Assembly: GCA_033026295.1 (NCBI GenBank)
Contig: CM065182.1
Location: 434,001 to 498,000, forward strand
Length of the DNA: 64,000 nucleotides
Source: Channa striata
Taxonomy: Eukaryota > Chordata > Actinopteri > Anabantiformes > Channidae
Direction of reading: 5' to 3'
Part shown: one piece after another, positions 1 through 10,112 of the stretch
Layout of the letters: every line of letters starts with the position of its first letter
How positions within the stretch are numbered: position 1 is the first letter of the stretch
Made by a program: the position numbers and the translations under genes
Notes under the pieces: model-generated
Database searches by the model: none
What the model saw: the letters and a program-made list of their open reading frames with translations, nothing else
Told to the model about the DNA's origin: nothing

Positions 1-44
1 TTTAGGAAGAAGCAGTGAAATTAAATACGTTACTGCTTCTTATG

Positions 45-50
45 TGTGTG

Positions 51-101
<51 letters not shown>
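45..101. repeat. (TG)n microsatellite
   Basis: A nearly pure TG dinucleotide run with one TGCG interruption, followed by a purine-rich stretch. It is an ordinary vertebrate microsatellite, and its length is probably polymorphic. Confidence 0.95.
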
Positions 102-105
<4 letters not shown>

Positions 106-2089
106 GGAGAGGAAAAAAAGGTATTTATACCACGTCAGACGTGCTGAGCTGAGACTTGCATTCCTACAAAGTGATGTTTGTGCTGTCACCAGGTAAGAAG
201 CCTCCTCATACTTCAGCTTCGGCCGTTCTCAGCCCGACTGTGTCGAGTCGTACGTGGAAAGGCAGCTGGACGAGACACTGATCCCCCAAACTGACCCACA
301 CAAACTCTTGAGGTTGTGTGAGGCAGCAAACGTCTGACAGACCACATGATGTAAAGTGGAGACCCCGAGCTGATGGGATAAGACGAAACGGGAAAGAAAT
401 CATGTTTCATAGTGACTGAGAAACGGGTGGAATCATTAAGCATTTTCAAATTCATGTCTTCACTATATTTGGTCATATCTTAGATTGTTATGGACATTAC
501 TGCGTGTGGACAGTAAAAAATATTAAGTTTTTTTAAATAAAAGAAGCAGAATTTAAACTTTATGACAAGTATTTATTGATTGACTCATCTCCTTAAAAAT
601 ATTTTGAATTCCAATAATGTTTAATAATCTGAATATGGTTTAATATAAATTATCCTGAAACTTCTTGAAAAACGCCTCCAGATGACATCACTCGGAGGAA
701 CCTTTTCTGTTAGATCATGTTGGTCAACCTGCTCTTCCAGAGTTCCTCCCATATGAACTGGTAATGATGAAACTTCTCTGGGTGATGTGATGTGGAGGAA
801 TTTTTCAGCTAGAAGCAGAGAAAGGTTTTAATTGCATTAATGCACGTTTACACCTAAACTAAAGCAATAAAAAAGCAAGTTGAAAATTGGTAGTTGCCTT
901 TTGTTAAATTGCCATTAATGTACATTAGCAAATGTTGTTGCTAGATTAAATCTGAAGGTTTCAGAATCTATTAGTAATATATTTCAGTAAAAGCTCAAAG
1001 TGAACTTTAACCTGTGAACTGCAGGAGTTGTCGACATCTTGAAAAAAGACATCGCTGTGAATATTAAAGATTATTAAATAATGAAAGGATCATCACACCT
1101 AGATCCATAACTATACCTGCTGCCTGGCTCTTATTACACCAAATCCTAGTGCCTCCATGTGGCTCTTTTAGGCTGTGACCTCACTGGACCCTGACGGCTG
1201 AGGCCCAGCTCCTGTCTCACACCTGGCTACGAGACGTTGCCTGGGTTTCTGTGATTTAGGTGAGACACTGCATTAAGCCCTAATTCATCAGAGTTGTTTA
1301 AGTCCTTCATTGTCTGGTTTCTCACCTGGGACCAGTTTGCCTGTGAAGATCCCACCTGGGCGTTTTGGCCACAACGACACAGCTGCCAGGATCATCAGGG
1401 CACCTGAAACCCTTCACCACATCAAGGTGCTGATTCACAGAGAGGCCACAGTTGCCCCTGGCCTTTGATGGAAAAACTCAGTTATCGGGCATTTAGGAAC
1501 ATGTATCTAAATCCAAGTCCATCTCATCTAACTGCCCTGCAGTTTTTCTCCTGCATGGAGTTCATGTTATCACCTTTATGATGCCATTTGTGCTGCTGTT
1601 GAATTATACTTATTCCTACATAGATGTGTTTGGCTTATTTTATTCATTCTATCCGAGAGGATAGATACCAGAAACAACTCTCTGTATAAGGCAGTGTGGT
1701 TCACTGTGTTCTCACTGAAGAGCAAGCCATCTTATCCAAACATCAAAAGAAGCAGCTGGGAGAGTCTGGCTCCATTCCACACAGACAAACCTCAACAAGG
1801 AAAAGGTAATCTGAGAAATCCACAAAGCAAAAGGCAAAAGCAACAAAAGTTCCTCTGTGTCCTCAAAGATGACAAACAAACGGGTCGGATTCGATCCGTC
1901 TGTATTTGGTTTCGTTTTTATTATGTGCGTGTAGTCCAGCACACCTCACTTCAGGTGGAGTTGTCACTGCTGAGGGACTGCCAGAGGAAGACCCCTCCAT
2001 TGAGCGGCCTTGTCAACCCACTTCCTCCTTAGTGTTTTTAGATTTTCCTTTGTTTAAAGACAGTTCAAAGCTCTGTCTCTTGTCCACAG
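102..2089. other. Intergenic DNA, no gene recognised
   Basis: AT-rich non-coding sequence. Short open frames are present on both strands, but none shows a recognisable domain, codon bias or exon boundaries. About 1340-1450 has the feel of a decayed retroelement fragment seen widely in fish, but it is too short and diverged to assign. Confidence 0.6.
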
Positions 2090-2505
2090 AGTGGTCAACT
2101 CAACAGCTCCGGCTTACTTAAACTCATTCATCCAGGTCTACAATCCCTCCCGTCCACTGCGCTCGGCCAGCGAACGACGTCTGGTGGTCCCAGCGCCACA
2201 CAGAAGACACCAAGGAAAACTCATAGTGATCCCACGGTGGTGGAATGAGCTGCCAAACTCTGTGCGCTCAGCGACCTCACTACATTAAAACACTGCTGAA
2301 AACAGAACTCTTCCTTTAAAAAAAAACCTTCCTGCTTTTTCTTTTTTCTCTACTTGCATCTCATGAAACCTTAACACTTGTTTGACAGCCCTTTACTTTG
2401 ATGTTTTTCTCCTTAACGTAGATTTTATTGCTTGCTTGTTCCTCACTTGTAAGTCGCTTTGGATAAAAGCGTCTGCCAAATGCCTAAATGTAAATGTCAA
2501 TGTGA
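2090..2505 (+). mobile_element. 3' end of a degenerate L2/Rex-like LINE
   Basis: The frame at 2091-2288 reads like the extreme C-terminus of a fish non-LTR reverse transcriptase: a PSRPLRSASERRLVVPAPH-type motif, then a WWNELPNSVR-type motif, then a short basic helix ending near 2320. It is followed by an AT-rich 3' region and the tail around 2447-2500 (GTCGCTTTGGATAAAAGCGT), which ends in short TAAATG repeats. That tail is common at the 3' ends of teleost LINEs. Only the 3' portion remains, so this is a 5'-truncated dead copy. The exact family needs a repeat-library comparison. Confidence 0.75.
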
Positions 2506-2639
2506 AATTTTTTTTTTAGAAATGTCTGTAAACGTGTTTAAAAAACATAAATTTTACATATATCGTAATGATTCTACTTTACTTTACTCGGGGCTTTGGT
2601 ACCTTTGGCAGCAAGCAAAGCCTTGAGACTTTTTGGGTT

Positions 2640-2790
2640 TAACAAAACAAGCTTTCAGGTCTCTCCGGAGATTGTCCAGGACCCTGTCTGGGCCACTTGA
2701 GGACATTCAGAGTTGTCCCTGTGTTGTCTTGGCGGTGTTGTACCACAGACAGAGTGCAGGAAATACTGAGTTGACTGGACAGACGAGAAC
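2640..2790 (-). mobile_element. Degenerate Tc1/mariner-like transposase fragment
   Basis: Read on the minus strand, the segment resembles the well-known fish Tc1 transposase stretch that runs from the PKHTAK-type motif to the WPSQSPDLNPIEH-type motif. The DNA retains the 'ggccacttgaggacattcag' word and the 'cttggcggtgt' word in the right order. Frameshifts and deletions have destroyed the reading frame. No inverted terminal repeats were identified. It is a dead relic and the family name is inference. Confidence 0.5.
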
Positions 2791-2800
2791 CCTGTCACCA

Positions 2801-3895
2801 CTGAACGAGCTTGGAGAAAATAAAAATTTATAGGTGGTTGGGTGAGGGCCAGGGTGTTTTTCTGGGGCCTGGAGCACATTCTTCTCAAGAATTCAAGGTG
2901 GGCAGACAAGCTCTGGCAATTCTGGAGTTTCCTTCTCTGTCAGGATCCAGTCCTTGAGCTGTTTGAATGGATAATCTGCCTCAGGTGCCGAGGTGCAGTG
3001 ACGGAGCTGCAGTAAAAATTGTCAAAACCCAGACACCAATCCAATGTTTTCATTTTAATGGATGGACCAGTTTCTAACTGCTGGAGATGCACTTCTTTGC
3101 CCTGGCATACAAGGGTTTCTGGAGAAGGTGCTGAAGAAACTTTTGGAGACGCTGAGCGCTGAGCATGTTCAGCCTCAGGTTGGCATTTTTTGAAGGAGCT
3201 GTTCTGATTAGACCACAGTCCCTCCTCTGGGAAACAAGGTAAAGGTCAGGTTGTTTCCTGCAGTCCATGTCTGTAGCCAGTGTGGGACAGACACTGTACA
3301 CCTTTACCTGACTTTTTCTTTCAATTTTCAAATCTTTTTCACAAATTAAAAACATTGTGTAGCAAACATCTCTGTCTATGCATAATATGAGAGAGCTGCT
3401 CATTCTGCTGTTTCTGAACAGCAGAGGACGGTTTACTCAACACGTGCTGTCTTTACAGCTTCAGTAAAATGTCTTTCACGCAACAACTGTAAGTTCAGGC
3501 TACTTCAGTGATCGTCTTTGTTGACACAGTCTTTTGTTTAATTACATATTTGGTGTTTCTGTTACTGTGTACATACGATATTCTCAAATTACCGAGACGG
3601 TATTCATAATTACCTTTCCTTTTTAGGGTGTAGTTAGTTGGGTGTGTTGTCATTTTGGAATAGAGCCACATCAAACCAGAATTTTTCCTTTTGTGTCCTC
3701 TGAAAATATGCGAGGCTGTAGCCTCCGGCAGAATCTTTGTCCCTACTGTATCCCTAAACTATGTCCCAAGAGTGTTTTCACTGCACCATGTCTCCATGAC
3801 AGTCAGAGCTGCAGCCGGAGTCTGTCCCTGACAAAACAATCCAGTCTTCACCAGGTAGAGGCAGAAATGAGATGTGATTGAACAACATGGGTTCT
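2801..3895. other. Intergenic DNA, no gene recognised
   Basis: Mixed-composition sequence without a recognisable coding exon. Open frames on the minus strand (about 3074-3403) have no domain signature and no plausible splice context. Confidence 0.55.
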
Positions 3896-4130
3896 GATGA
3901 TGAGGTGAACGGGCAAAATGCTGAGCAAACATCAGCCTGTAACATTACATGGAACTTAATATCTGATCCTTTATTTACAGCCACCGTCTGCGCCCACACT
4001 GGATTCTCACGTTCGTGTCCTGATCTCACCTTCATTCATACACACAGCAACGGATCCTGCAAACATTGTCTAATAGTTCACACACACGGAGGAGAAATGG
4101 CTTTTAGAATTTTTTCTGCATTTCTCAGAC
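3896..4130. repeat. Local direct duplication, copy 1
   Basis: This segment matches 4553-4800 in the same orientation. Shared words include 'aaatgctgagcaaacat', 'agcctgtaa', 'tctgatcctttatttacag' and 'agttcacacacacggagga'. The copies are clearly diverged by substitutions and small indels. The start-to-start spacing is about 660 bases. No coding potential is seen in either copy. Confidence 0.85.
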
Positions 4131-4552
4131 GTGTTAAAGTTAATGAGGCCACAACCCAACCTCCACTTTCCTGTGTGTGGGTGGACATGTCAGTTAATCC
4201 TGGCGTTCCTCAGATCTCAGACCTAAAAATCTGTAACGACAGTTATCCATGTCATGATTAGGATTTTAAGATGTGACAGTTAAGTCAACTCGAAGCGAGA
4301 GAGACTATGTGTGTAATTCTTTTATTTATCAGCAACAACAAAAATGAATCAACATCAAATGATATAAACGAGTTCCCTGCTCATCCACAGTCTGTGGACA
4401 CCGTCCGTGACTGTCGGAGTTGTCCAGCTGCACCACATGATAACAAATTCACGAGCAAATGACATCTTCCACAGATGATGATGATAAGACAATTCTGGCT
4501 CAACCGAAGTGAAATAGAAGACATCAGTCAACCAGGGAGGATCTGAGGATGG

Positions 4553-4800
4553 GGTGAGGACCAAATGCTGAGCAAACATTAGCCTGTAAAATGACACGGA
4601 ACATAAGATCTGATCCTTTATTTACAGTCACCGTCTGTGTCCACACTGGACTCTAATGTTCAGTCCCACAGCTCGTTTTTCAAATCCATGTGCTGATCTC
4701 AGCTCTTCTCATACACACACCATGATGCGTCATGGTCCAACAGTTCACACACACGGAGGAGAAAGATCGTTTCTACATTATCTCAGATGTGTCGACTACA
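4553..4800. repeat. Local direct duplication, copy 2
   Basis: Second copy of the segment at 3896-4130, in the same orientation. It contains a small insertion relative to copy 1 around the 'cagctcgtttttcaaatcc' stretch. The origin could be tandem duplication of a longer unit or two insertions of an uncharacterised repeat; the sequence alone does not separate these. Confidence 0.85.
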
Positions 4801-6390
4801 GCTCTTCAGTGCTGAACTGACTCCGGTCATGAGCTGCTTATAGTCCAGGTTCACTTGGTTTCTGATTTGTTTTTCAGTTTCAGGGCTTCACTGAGGAGAT
4901 GGCAGGAGTCTTTCAGAGAGAGCTGGATGTAGCTGTGTAACAACCAATTAGTTTTTCATCTTATTCAGATTTTAGAGAAAGACTGAGTTTTTGCTGCCAT
5001 GTTGATGAACCAATATTTTCTCATTGTCTTGTTATAACAAAAAAAATCACGTTTTTCTGACATACACAACTTAGTTATAACAAGACACTGCTTCATTCTG
5101 TTGTCAATGGTCACGCAAAAAAGTGTCCACACACACAACGATCTCAAACAAGCTCAGACAAATAAGAGACACTAGATCATCCTCTGATATATTTAACAGG
5201 AATAATCACACTTTTTCGTCTGTGTCTTGCTTATAGTGTTAAGGGGGCTGGAGCTGATAGCAGCTGGACAGGGCTGACACAGCGAGACAGACAGACAACC
5301 ACGGCAGTAGTCCGGACAAAGGGACTGCAGCCTTTTGAGGGGGAGGTTGGTCATAATCTTCCCTTCATGTTTCAGGGTTCTGGAGACATGCGGGACCTGC
5401 AGCAAAGGCGGATTGCAGTAACTCACCATCGCTGTTGAGTAATAGATGCACAGCAGTCAGCTCCCGTCTTTGGCAATGGAGGCAGTGTACCAGACAGAGA
5501 TGGAGCAGGGCAGCATGGATTCAAAAAGGCAGTGTAAAAGCTCACTTTTATTGGCTTTGGCAGGATGAACTTCAGGGCCTCAGAACATCCATCATCTGCT
5601 AAGCCTTCAGTGTAAGGTAGTCCACGTTCACACACCGCAGTCTTCGTGGAACCACACAAGGTGATGTAGTTGGGTGGTGTTTGGTTCATTCTAAATCCAC
5701 CAGCATATGCACTATTTTTAGCGCACAGAGCTCTCTGCAGACTCATCATCCTTGAATATGAGTCCAGTGACAGACTGGTGACTTGATGTACAGCTGATGG
5801 TGCTACAGTCAGCTGGAGCAGCTTGTCCTGTTTACGTTAGATGATCTGAGCCATTTGATCATTCTGAGCATTTCATGAACTGTGAATATTTACAGCTGCT
5901 CCTATCTTTGAATCCTCCAAAGAATGCGATGCTGCTTTTGGGACTGATGGCTGAACATCCAGAGCAACCAAGGTCATTTAACAGTGGCTGGCTACCACAT
6001 CAGCTTTGTCCGTTGGGTTGGTTGTCTATGTCTTTTTTTGAAACACGGGTAAAATCTGTGTACCGTTACACTCCTACTTAATATCAGCTAATATAATGCG
6101 ACTGAAACTAGATTTAAAACCAAACATTAAATTGGAGAAATTGAGAGAAAAATCGTTTTTTTCCCAAAGTGCCTTTAGGTGCACTGGACTTGCTTAAGGT
6201 TTCTAAATATGTTTCACCTGTAGAAGTGAAGGAAAGTGCCACCAAGAATCATTTGATCAGAATACTGTACCATGGCAAGGATGACTTGGATTCAAACACA
6301 ATTTTTCTCTGGAAATGGGATTGGCTCACTGTCAGTATTGACACGCCTGTAAAACCCTGCTCCCTGATCTACACGCCCCTTTCAGCTGGC
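4801..6390. other. Intergenic DNA upstream of the C1q-like gene
   Basis: No gene is recognised. The right end (about 6300-6390) is the proximal promoter of the C1q-domain gene; the remainder has only short unassignable open frames. Confidence 0.6.
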
Positions 6391-6391
6391 C

Positions 6392-6399
6392 TATATAAA
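6392..6399 (+). promoter_or_regulatory. TATA box of the C1q-like gene
   Basis: TATATAAA lies about 54 bases upstream of the ATG at 6453. That leaves room for a transcription start near 6420-6430 and a very short 5' UTR. A canonical TATA box fits a tissue-restricted or inducible gene. Confidence 0.75.
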
Positions 6400-6452
6400 G
6401 GCAATACAGCTTTGCAGAGGACACAAATCAACTGTCAATTTCCAATTTGACA

Positions 6453-7770
6453 ATGAAGATCACAGGCTCCTTCCTGTTCTTGCTGCTGGTCTGCTCCATG
6501 AGTACAGGTCAGTTTATCTCAACACCAAAGCCTACGACAAAGGCGCCTACCGTGGCGAATGCAAAGCTAACGACAAAGGGAGCTATTGTGGCGACTGCAA
6601 AGCCAACGACAAAGGCGGCTAACGTGGTGACTGCAAAGCCAACGACAAAGGCGGCTAACGTGGTGACTGCAAAGCCAACGACAAAGGCGGCTAACGTGGT
6701 GACTGCAAAGCCAGCGACAAAGGCACCTATTGCTACAACCACCAAACCACCCACTTTGCAGAGCCTCTCTGCTACAGTGCACCAGCAGAGCATCTTGTTG
6801 GCTCGACATGGGGCGGAGATTCGTACCTTACAAAGACAGAATCAAGGTACTGCACAATGTCAGGTGTCAGAGAAGTCAAAACATTAGAAAAACATTTTCA
6901 ATCTTAGTAACTCAATATTTATGTTTTGCTTTCAAGATAGTGAATGTGAATTCAACTACACAAATCTATTGTAAAAATTCCTCAAAAATGTTTATGCTAG
7001 TATGTTTCTGATGTATACGGTGTTTTTTTCTGTTTGTTTTTTTAGCACAAGCTGTTCAGCTGAGGAAGCATGAGGCTGAGATTAACAGGCTCATCCAACA
7101 CCAACGAGGTACTACCTGTAGACATCATTTCTTTCATTACTGTTAAGTTTCACCGATTGTCCGATTGAACAGACCAGTGTTCAGTTGACAAGAAGTAGTA
7201 CTTCTTATAAAATGTCAAAGAGGTTGACGGTGTTCACATAGGTTCATGTACAGACAATTGAACATCATATCTCTCTGTTTCTCAGTTCGACAAGTGGCCT
7301 TCTCAGTTTCTCTGTCAGCTAGAGGTGCAAAAACTGTGGGACCCTTTAACACATCCACCCCTCTGGTCTTCAAACATGTCATAGCAAATATTGGAAGGGC
7401 GTACAACCTTAGTAACGGTACTGACCTCTAATTATAGATAAATTTACATTAACTGTCTGTTTTTTAACTGATTGACTAAAACCAATGTTCCCCAGGTGTT
7501 TTCACTGCACCAGTGAGAGGAGCCTACCAACTCGAATGGCACGTGGGTACAGATTCGAGAAATGTGGCAGTTCATTTGGTTAAGAAAAGAGAAGTCATTG
7601 CCAATGCCTATGAGGCTCAGCCATCCGGATATGCAAGTACCTCCCAAAGTGTTACCCTGCTTCTCCAGGCTAAAGAGGCCGTGTCTCTGCATCTGTTGCC
7701 TGGCTCAAAGGTGCAAGACAATAATAATCACCAGTCTACCTTCAGTGGTCATCTCCTTTTCACCGTTTGA
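6453..7770 (+). CDS. Secreted C1q-domain protein with Thr/Lys-rich repeat stalk
   Basis: Four coding exons: 6453-6846, 7046-7108, 7286-7417 and 7496-7770. All junctions are GT/AG and in phase, giving 287 residues. Residues 1-19 (MKITGSFLFLLLVCSMSTG) look like a signal peptide. Next comes a low-complexity stalk of about 85 residues built on TKAANVVTAKPT-type 12-mers, then a short amphipathic helix region spanning exons 1-2. The C-terminal ~130 residues form a C1q/TNF-like domain, starting at VAFSVSL, with FNTSTPLVFKHV, a GxFTAPxxGxYxLEWHV core and the terminal FSGHLLFTV. There is no collagen repeat; the Thr-rich stalk takes its place. Fish carry many such C1q-like lectin/defence proteins, so the exact orthologue is not assigned. 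ATG 6453 was chosen because it directly starts the signal peptide. Confidence 0.88.
6529..6728 (+). repeat. 36-bp coding minisatellite
   Basis: A 36-base unit encodes a 12-residue Thr/Lys/Ala repeat in exon 1 of the C1q-like gene. Units beginning at 6593, 6629 and 6665 are nearly identical; flanking units (from about 6529, and from 6701) are diverged. Being a multiple of three, copy-number change keeps the frame. The high identity suggests recent expansion and probable length polymorphism. Confidence 0.9.
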
Positions 7771-8021
7771 GTGAAATTTCTTACTCATTTTCTAAAACGT
7801 TGTACTATTCACTAAAGATTTTTCTTCTGTAATTGTTGTACCTAAACTATATGTTGAATCGCTAAAACGCTTTTATACATATACGTTCCCCTTATGTACA
7901 AGCTGGAAGGAATACAACAATACATTTACCTTTTTCATCTGCCACAGTAAATTGGGTTTCTTTTTACTTTCCAAAAGGTCAGCAAAACCTTTTTACTAAT
8001 GTCCTGTCAACTGAATTAAAC

Positions 8022-8027
8022 AATAAA
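8022..8027 (+). terminator. Polyadenylation signal of the C1q-like gene
   Basis: AATAAA about 250 bases after the stop codon at 7768-7770, overlapping a second AATAAA. It is the first good signal downstream of the gene. Confidence 0.6.
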
Positions 8028-8029
8028 TA

Positions 8030-8960
8030 AATCTTTGCAGCAATACTTGAGGTTTCTATTTTCTAAATTTAAACTTTGAAACAGAATCAAAGGCATTGTT
8101 CAACTGCGAGGTTGGGTTTTGCAAGACTATGATTTAATTCAGCTTTATAGAACCAGTGTTACAATGGGTCTGTACGCACATTTGGATTTAATTCTTTCAC
8201 TTTGAGAGCTGACATGACAGACAACAGTGGATCATGTTTCACAGTGTGTTCGATTTTAAGTCGAAGGTTTGCGCTCAGCTCCAGGTAGCAGGGTTATAAC
8301 AAGGTTATAATTTCTAGTAACATTGTAAAGTCTTTCTAAGTGTGGGTATTAATTATTAAAACGCCTGTTCAGTCTCAGAGGGCTATGATAGTTGAGGACT
8401 GTGGGTTCAGATGCTGACCTGCTTTCTTTAAAGTACGGTAACACCTTGCTGATTCCACAGAGGGGGAAATTTGGGTACAGTGGCAGCAGTGTAAAACAAT
8501 TATACAAAAAAACAGGAAAACAGAAAGAAACAAAAAAATAATACAGACCAGAAACACCCTAATGTTAATAATATTGATATGTAATTTGAGAGGTTGTGGT
8601 GGAAAGGTTACCCGTAGGGTTTCGTACCTCCTGTAGAAACAGGCACGTTTTGCAGGGAAACAGCTAATAGCTAATAACAATAGCTGTTATTATTTGCACA
8701 TAGCTGTTGCTATGTGCAAATAATGCCGTATCCAATGCATGCCTCATGACACAACTTACAAAAATGACACAGAAAGAGAGGAACTGCTGGAGCTGACTGC
8801 CTGGACAGGCACCTAGAAGGAGCGTTTTAATAAGTGTCCTAGTGCTTCTAGAAGGAGACTTTTGTGCCCCGTACAACTTTAGCGTGCAGGCCTGTTATGA
8901 GTGGGGTCAGTCATCAATGGTCCTTGTTGATCTGCATCTCGGGAAGGAGGTAAAGTTGTG
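8030..8960. other. Intergenic DNA with one perfect hairpin
   Basis: No gene recognised. The one distinct structure is the perfect inverted repeat at 8689-8724. Confidence 0.6.
8689..8724. repeat. Perfect 16-bp inverted repeat, 4-nt loop
   Basis: ATTATTTGCACATAGC at 8689-8704 is the exact reverse complement of 8709-8724, separated by TGTT. It would form a cruciform in DNA or a stem-loop in RNA. There is no adjacent gene. Confidence 0.9.
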
Positions 8961-9300
8961 GAAGAAGGTTTAGCTTGGTCTTGAGAGTCTGGTATGTCTC
9001 AAGGCAGATGATTTACGATCAAAAAACACAAAAAAGGTCATGTCCGTATTTTTTCAAACACCGCATCAAAAGGAGTCATTTAAAGTGGTTCGGGGATCTT
9101 ATACGAATGCCTCCTGGAAACCTTCTACTGGAGGTCCTCTGGGCATGCCCAGCCATTAGGGGACCCAATGGATTACCCAGAAATTATGTATCCCACCGAC
9201 CAAGGGGTGCCTCTGAATGCCACAGAATGGACTGGAAGGGGGGCATCAAGAAAGACTTAATAAGCAAAACCTATGAACTAGTTTTCCCTCAACGCTACAC
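8961..9300 (+). mobile_element. LINE C-terminal fragment (WFG..RMPPG type)
   Basis: The frame contains RIKRSHLKWFGDLIRMPPGN, then RGPNGLPRNYVSH and DWKGG. This resembles the C-terminal tail of a widespread fish non-LTR element, where LRWFGH..RMPPG is followed by a RGRPRTRWRDY-like segment. It is degraded and truncated, and is followed directly by a different LINE fragment, so it is probably a nested or adjoining insertion. Family assignment is from general knowledge. Confidence 0.6.
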
Positions 9301-10112
9301 AGCAACGACTTCATGACTTTCTTCACAAATAAAATTGTAGCTATTAATAACATAATTCACCAGACCCTCTCAACAAATACAACAGATAGATCTTCATGTA
9401 ATGAAGGTCACCATGTGACCACCTGCACAAGATTGGTAAGAAAGATCATATTTCACCTTCATTAGCTTCTCTCCATTGGCTTCCAATTAAATGCAGAATA
9501 GAATTTAAAACGCTTCTTCTTACCTATAAAGCTCCATCCTACCTAAAAGATCTCCTAGTACCAGATCATCCTAATAGACCACTTCGGTCTCAGAATGCAG
9601 GACTACTTGTGGTTCCCAGAATGGGAACCTATCAAGCTCCTCTCCTGTGCAACCAGCTCCCAGTCCAGATTTTTAAGACGGGGCTCAAAACCTTATAGTT
9701 AGTTCTAGTCCTGCTGCTATAGGCTCAGACTGCTGGGGGACCAACCCCTGATGAACTGAGACACTTTCCTCCTCTCAGTCCACATTTATATGTCACCGCT
9801 GTAGGACATTACCTCTGTATCTTCTTTGTCCTGGAGTTGTGCTTCTCCTTGTCTGTCTCCGTCTCTCTTTCCCTGTCCTCAAGTGTCCCCGACTTTGGAG
9901 CTACTGGTCCTACCAACCTGCCCAACGTTTTCCATCCCGAGCCTGGTTCTGCTGGAGGTTTCTGCCGTTAAAGGGAGTTTTTCCTCTCCACTGTTGCCTA
10001 TTTGTTGGGTTTTCTCTAAATGACTTTATAGTCTTGACTTCATTATGTAAAGTGTCTTGAGATGACTTTGTTGTAAATTGGCACTTTATAAATAAAGTTG
10101 AATTGAGTTGAA
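9300..10112 (+). mobile_element. Internally deleted L2/Rex-like LINE with complete 3' tail
   Basis: The first part (9306-9420) reads SNDFMTFFTNKIVAINN, the linker before the reverse transcriptase in fish LINEs. From about 9451 it jumps to the C-terminal segment (LHWLPIKCRIEFKTLLLTYK and PNRPLRSQNAGLLVVPR), ending at a stop near 9700. It then has a roughly 400-base 3' UTR with the typical 'ggttctgctggaggttt' stretch and the terminal 'ataaagttgaattgagttga'. The polymerase core is missing. The same 3' UTR recurs at 62513-62935, and the terminal tail alone at 32281-32347. Confidence 0.8.
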
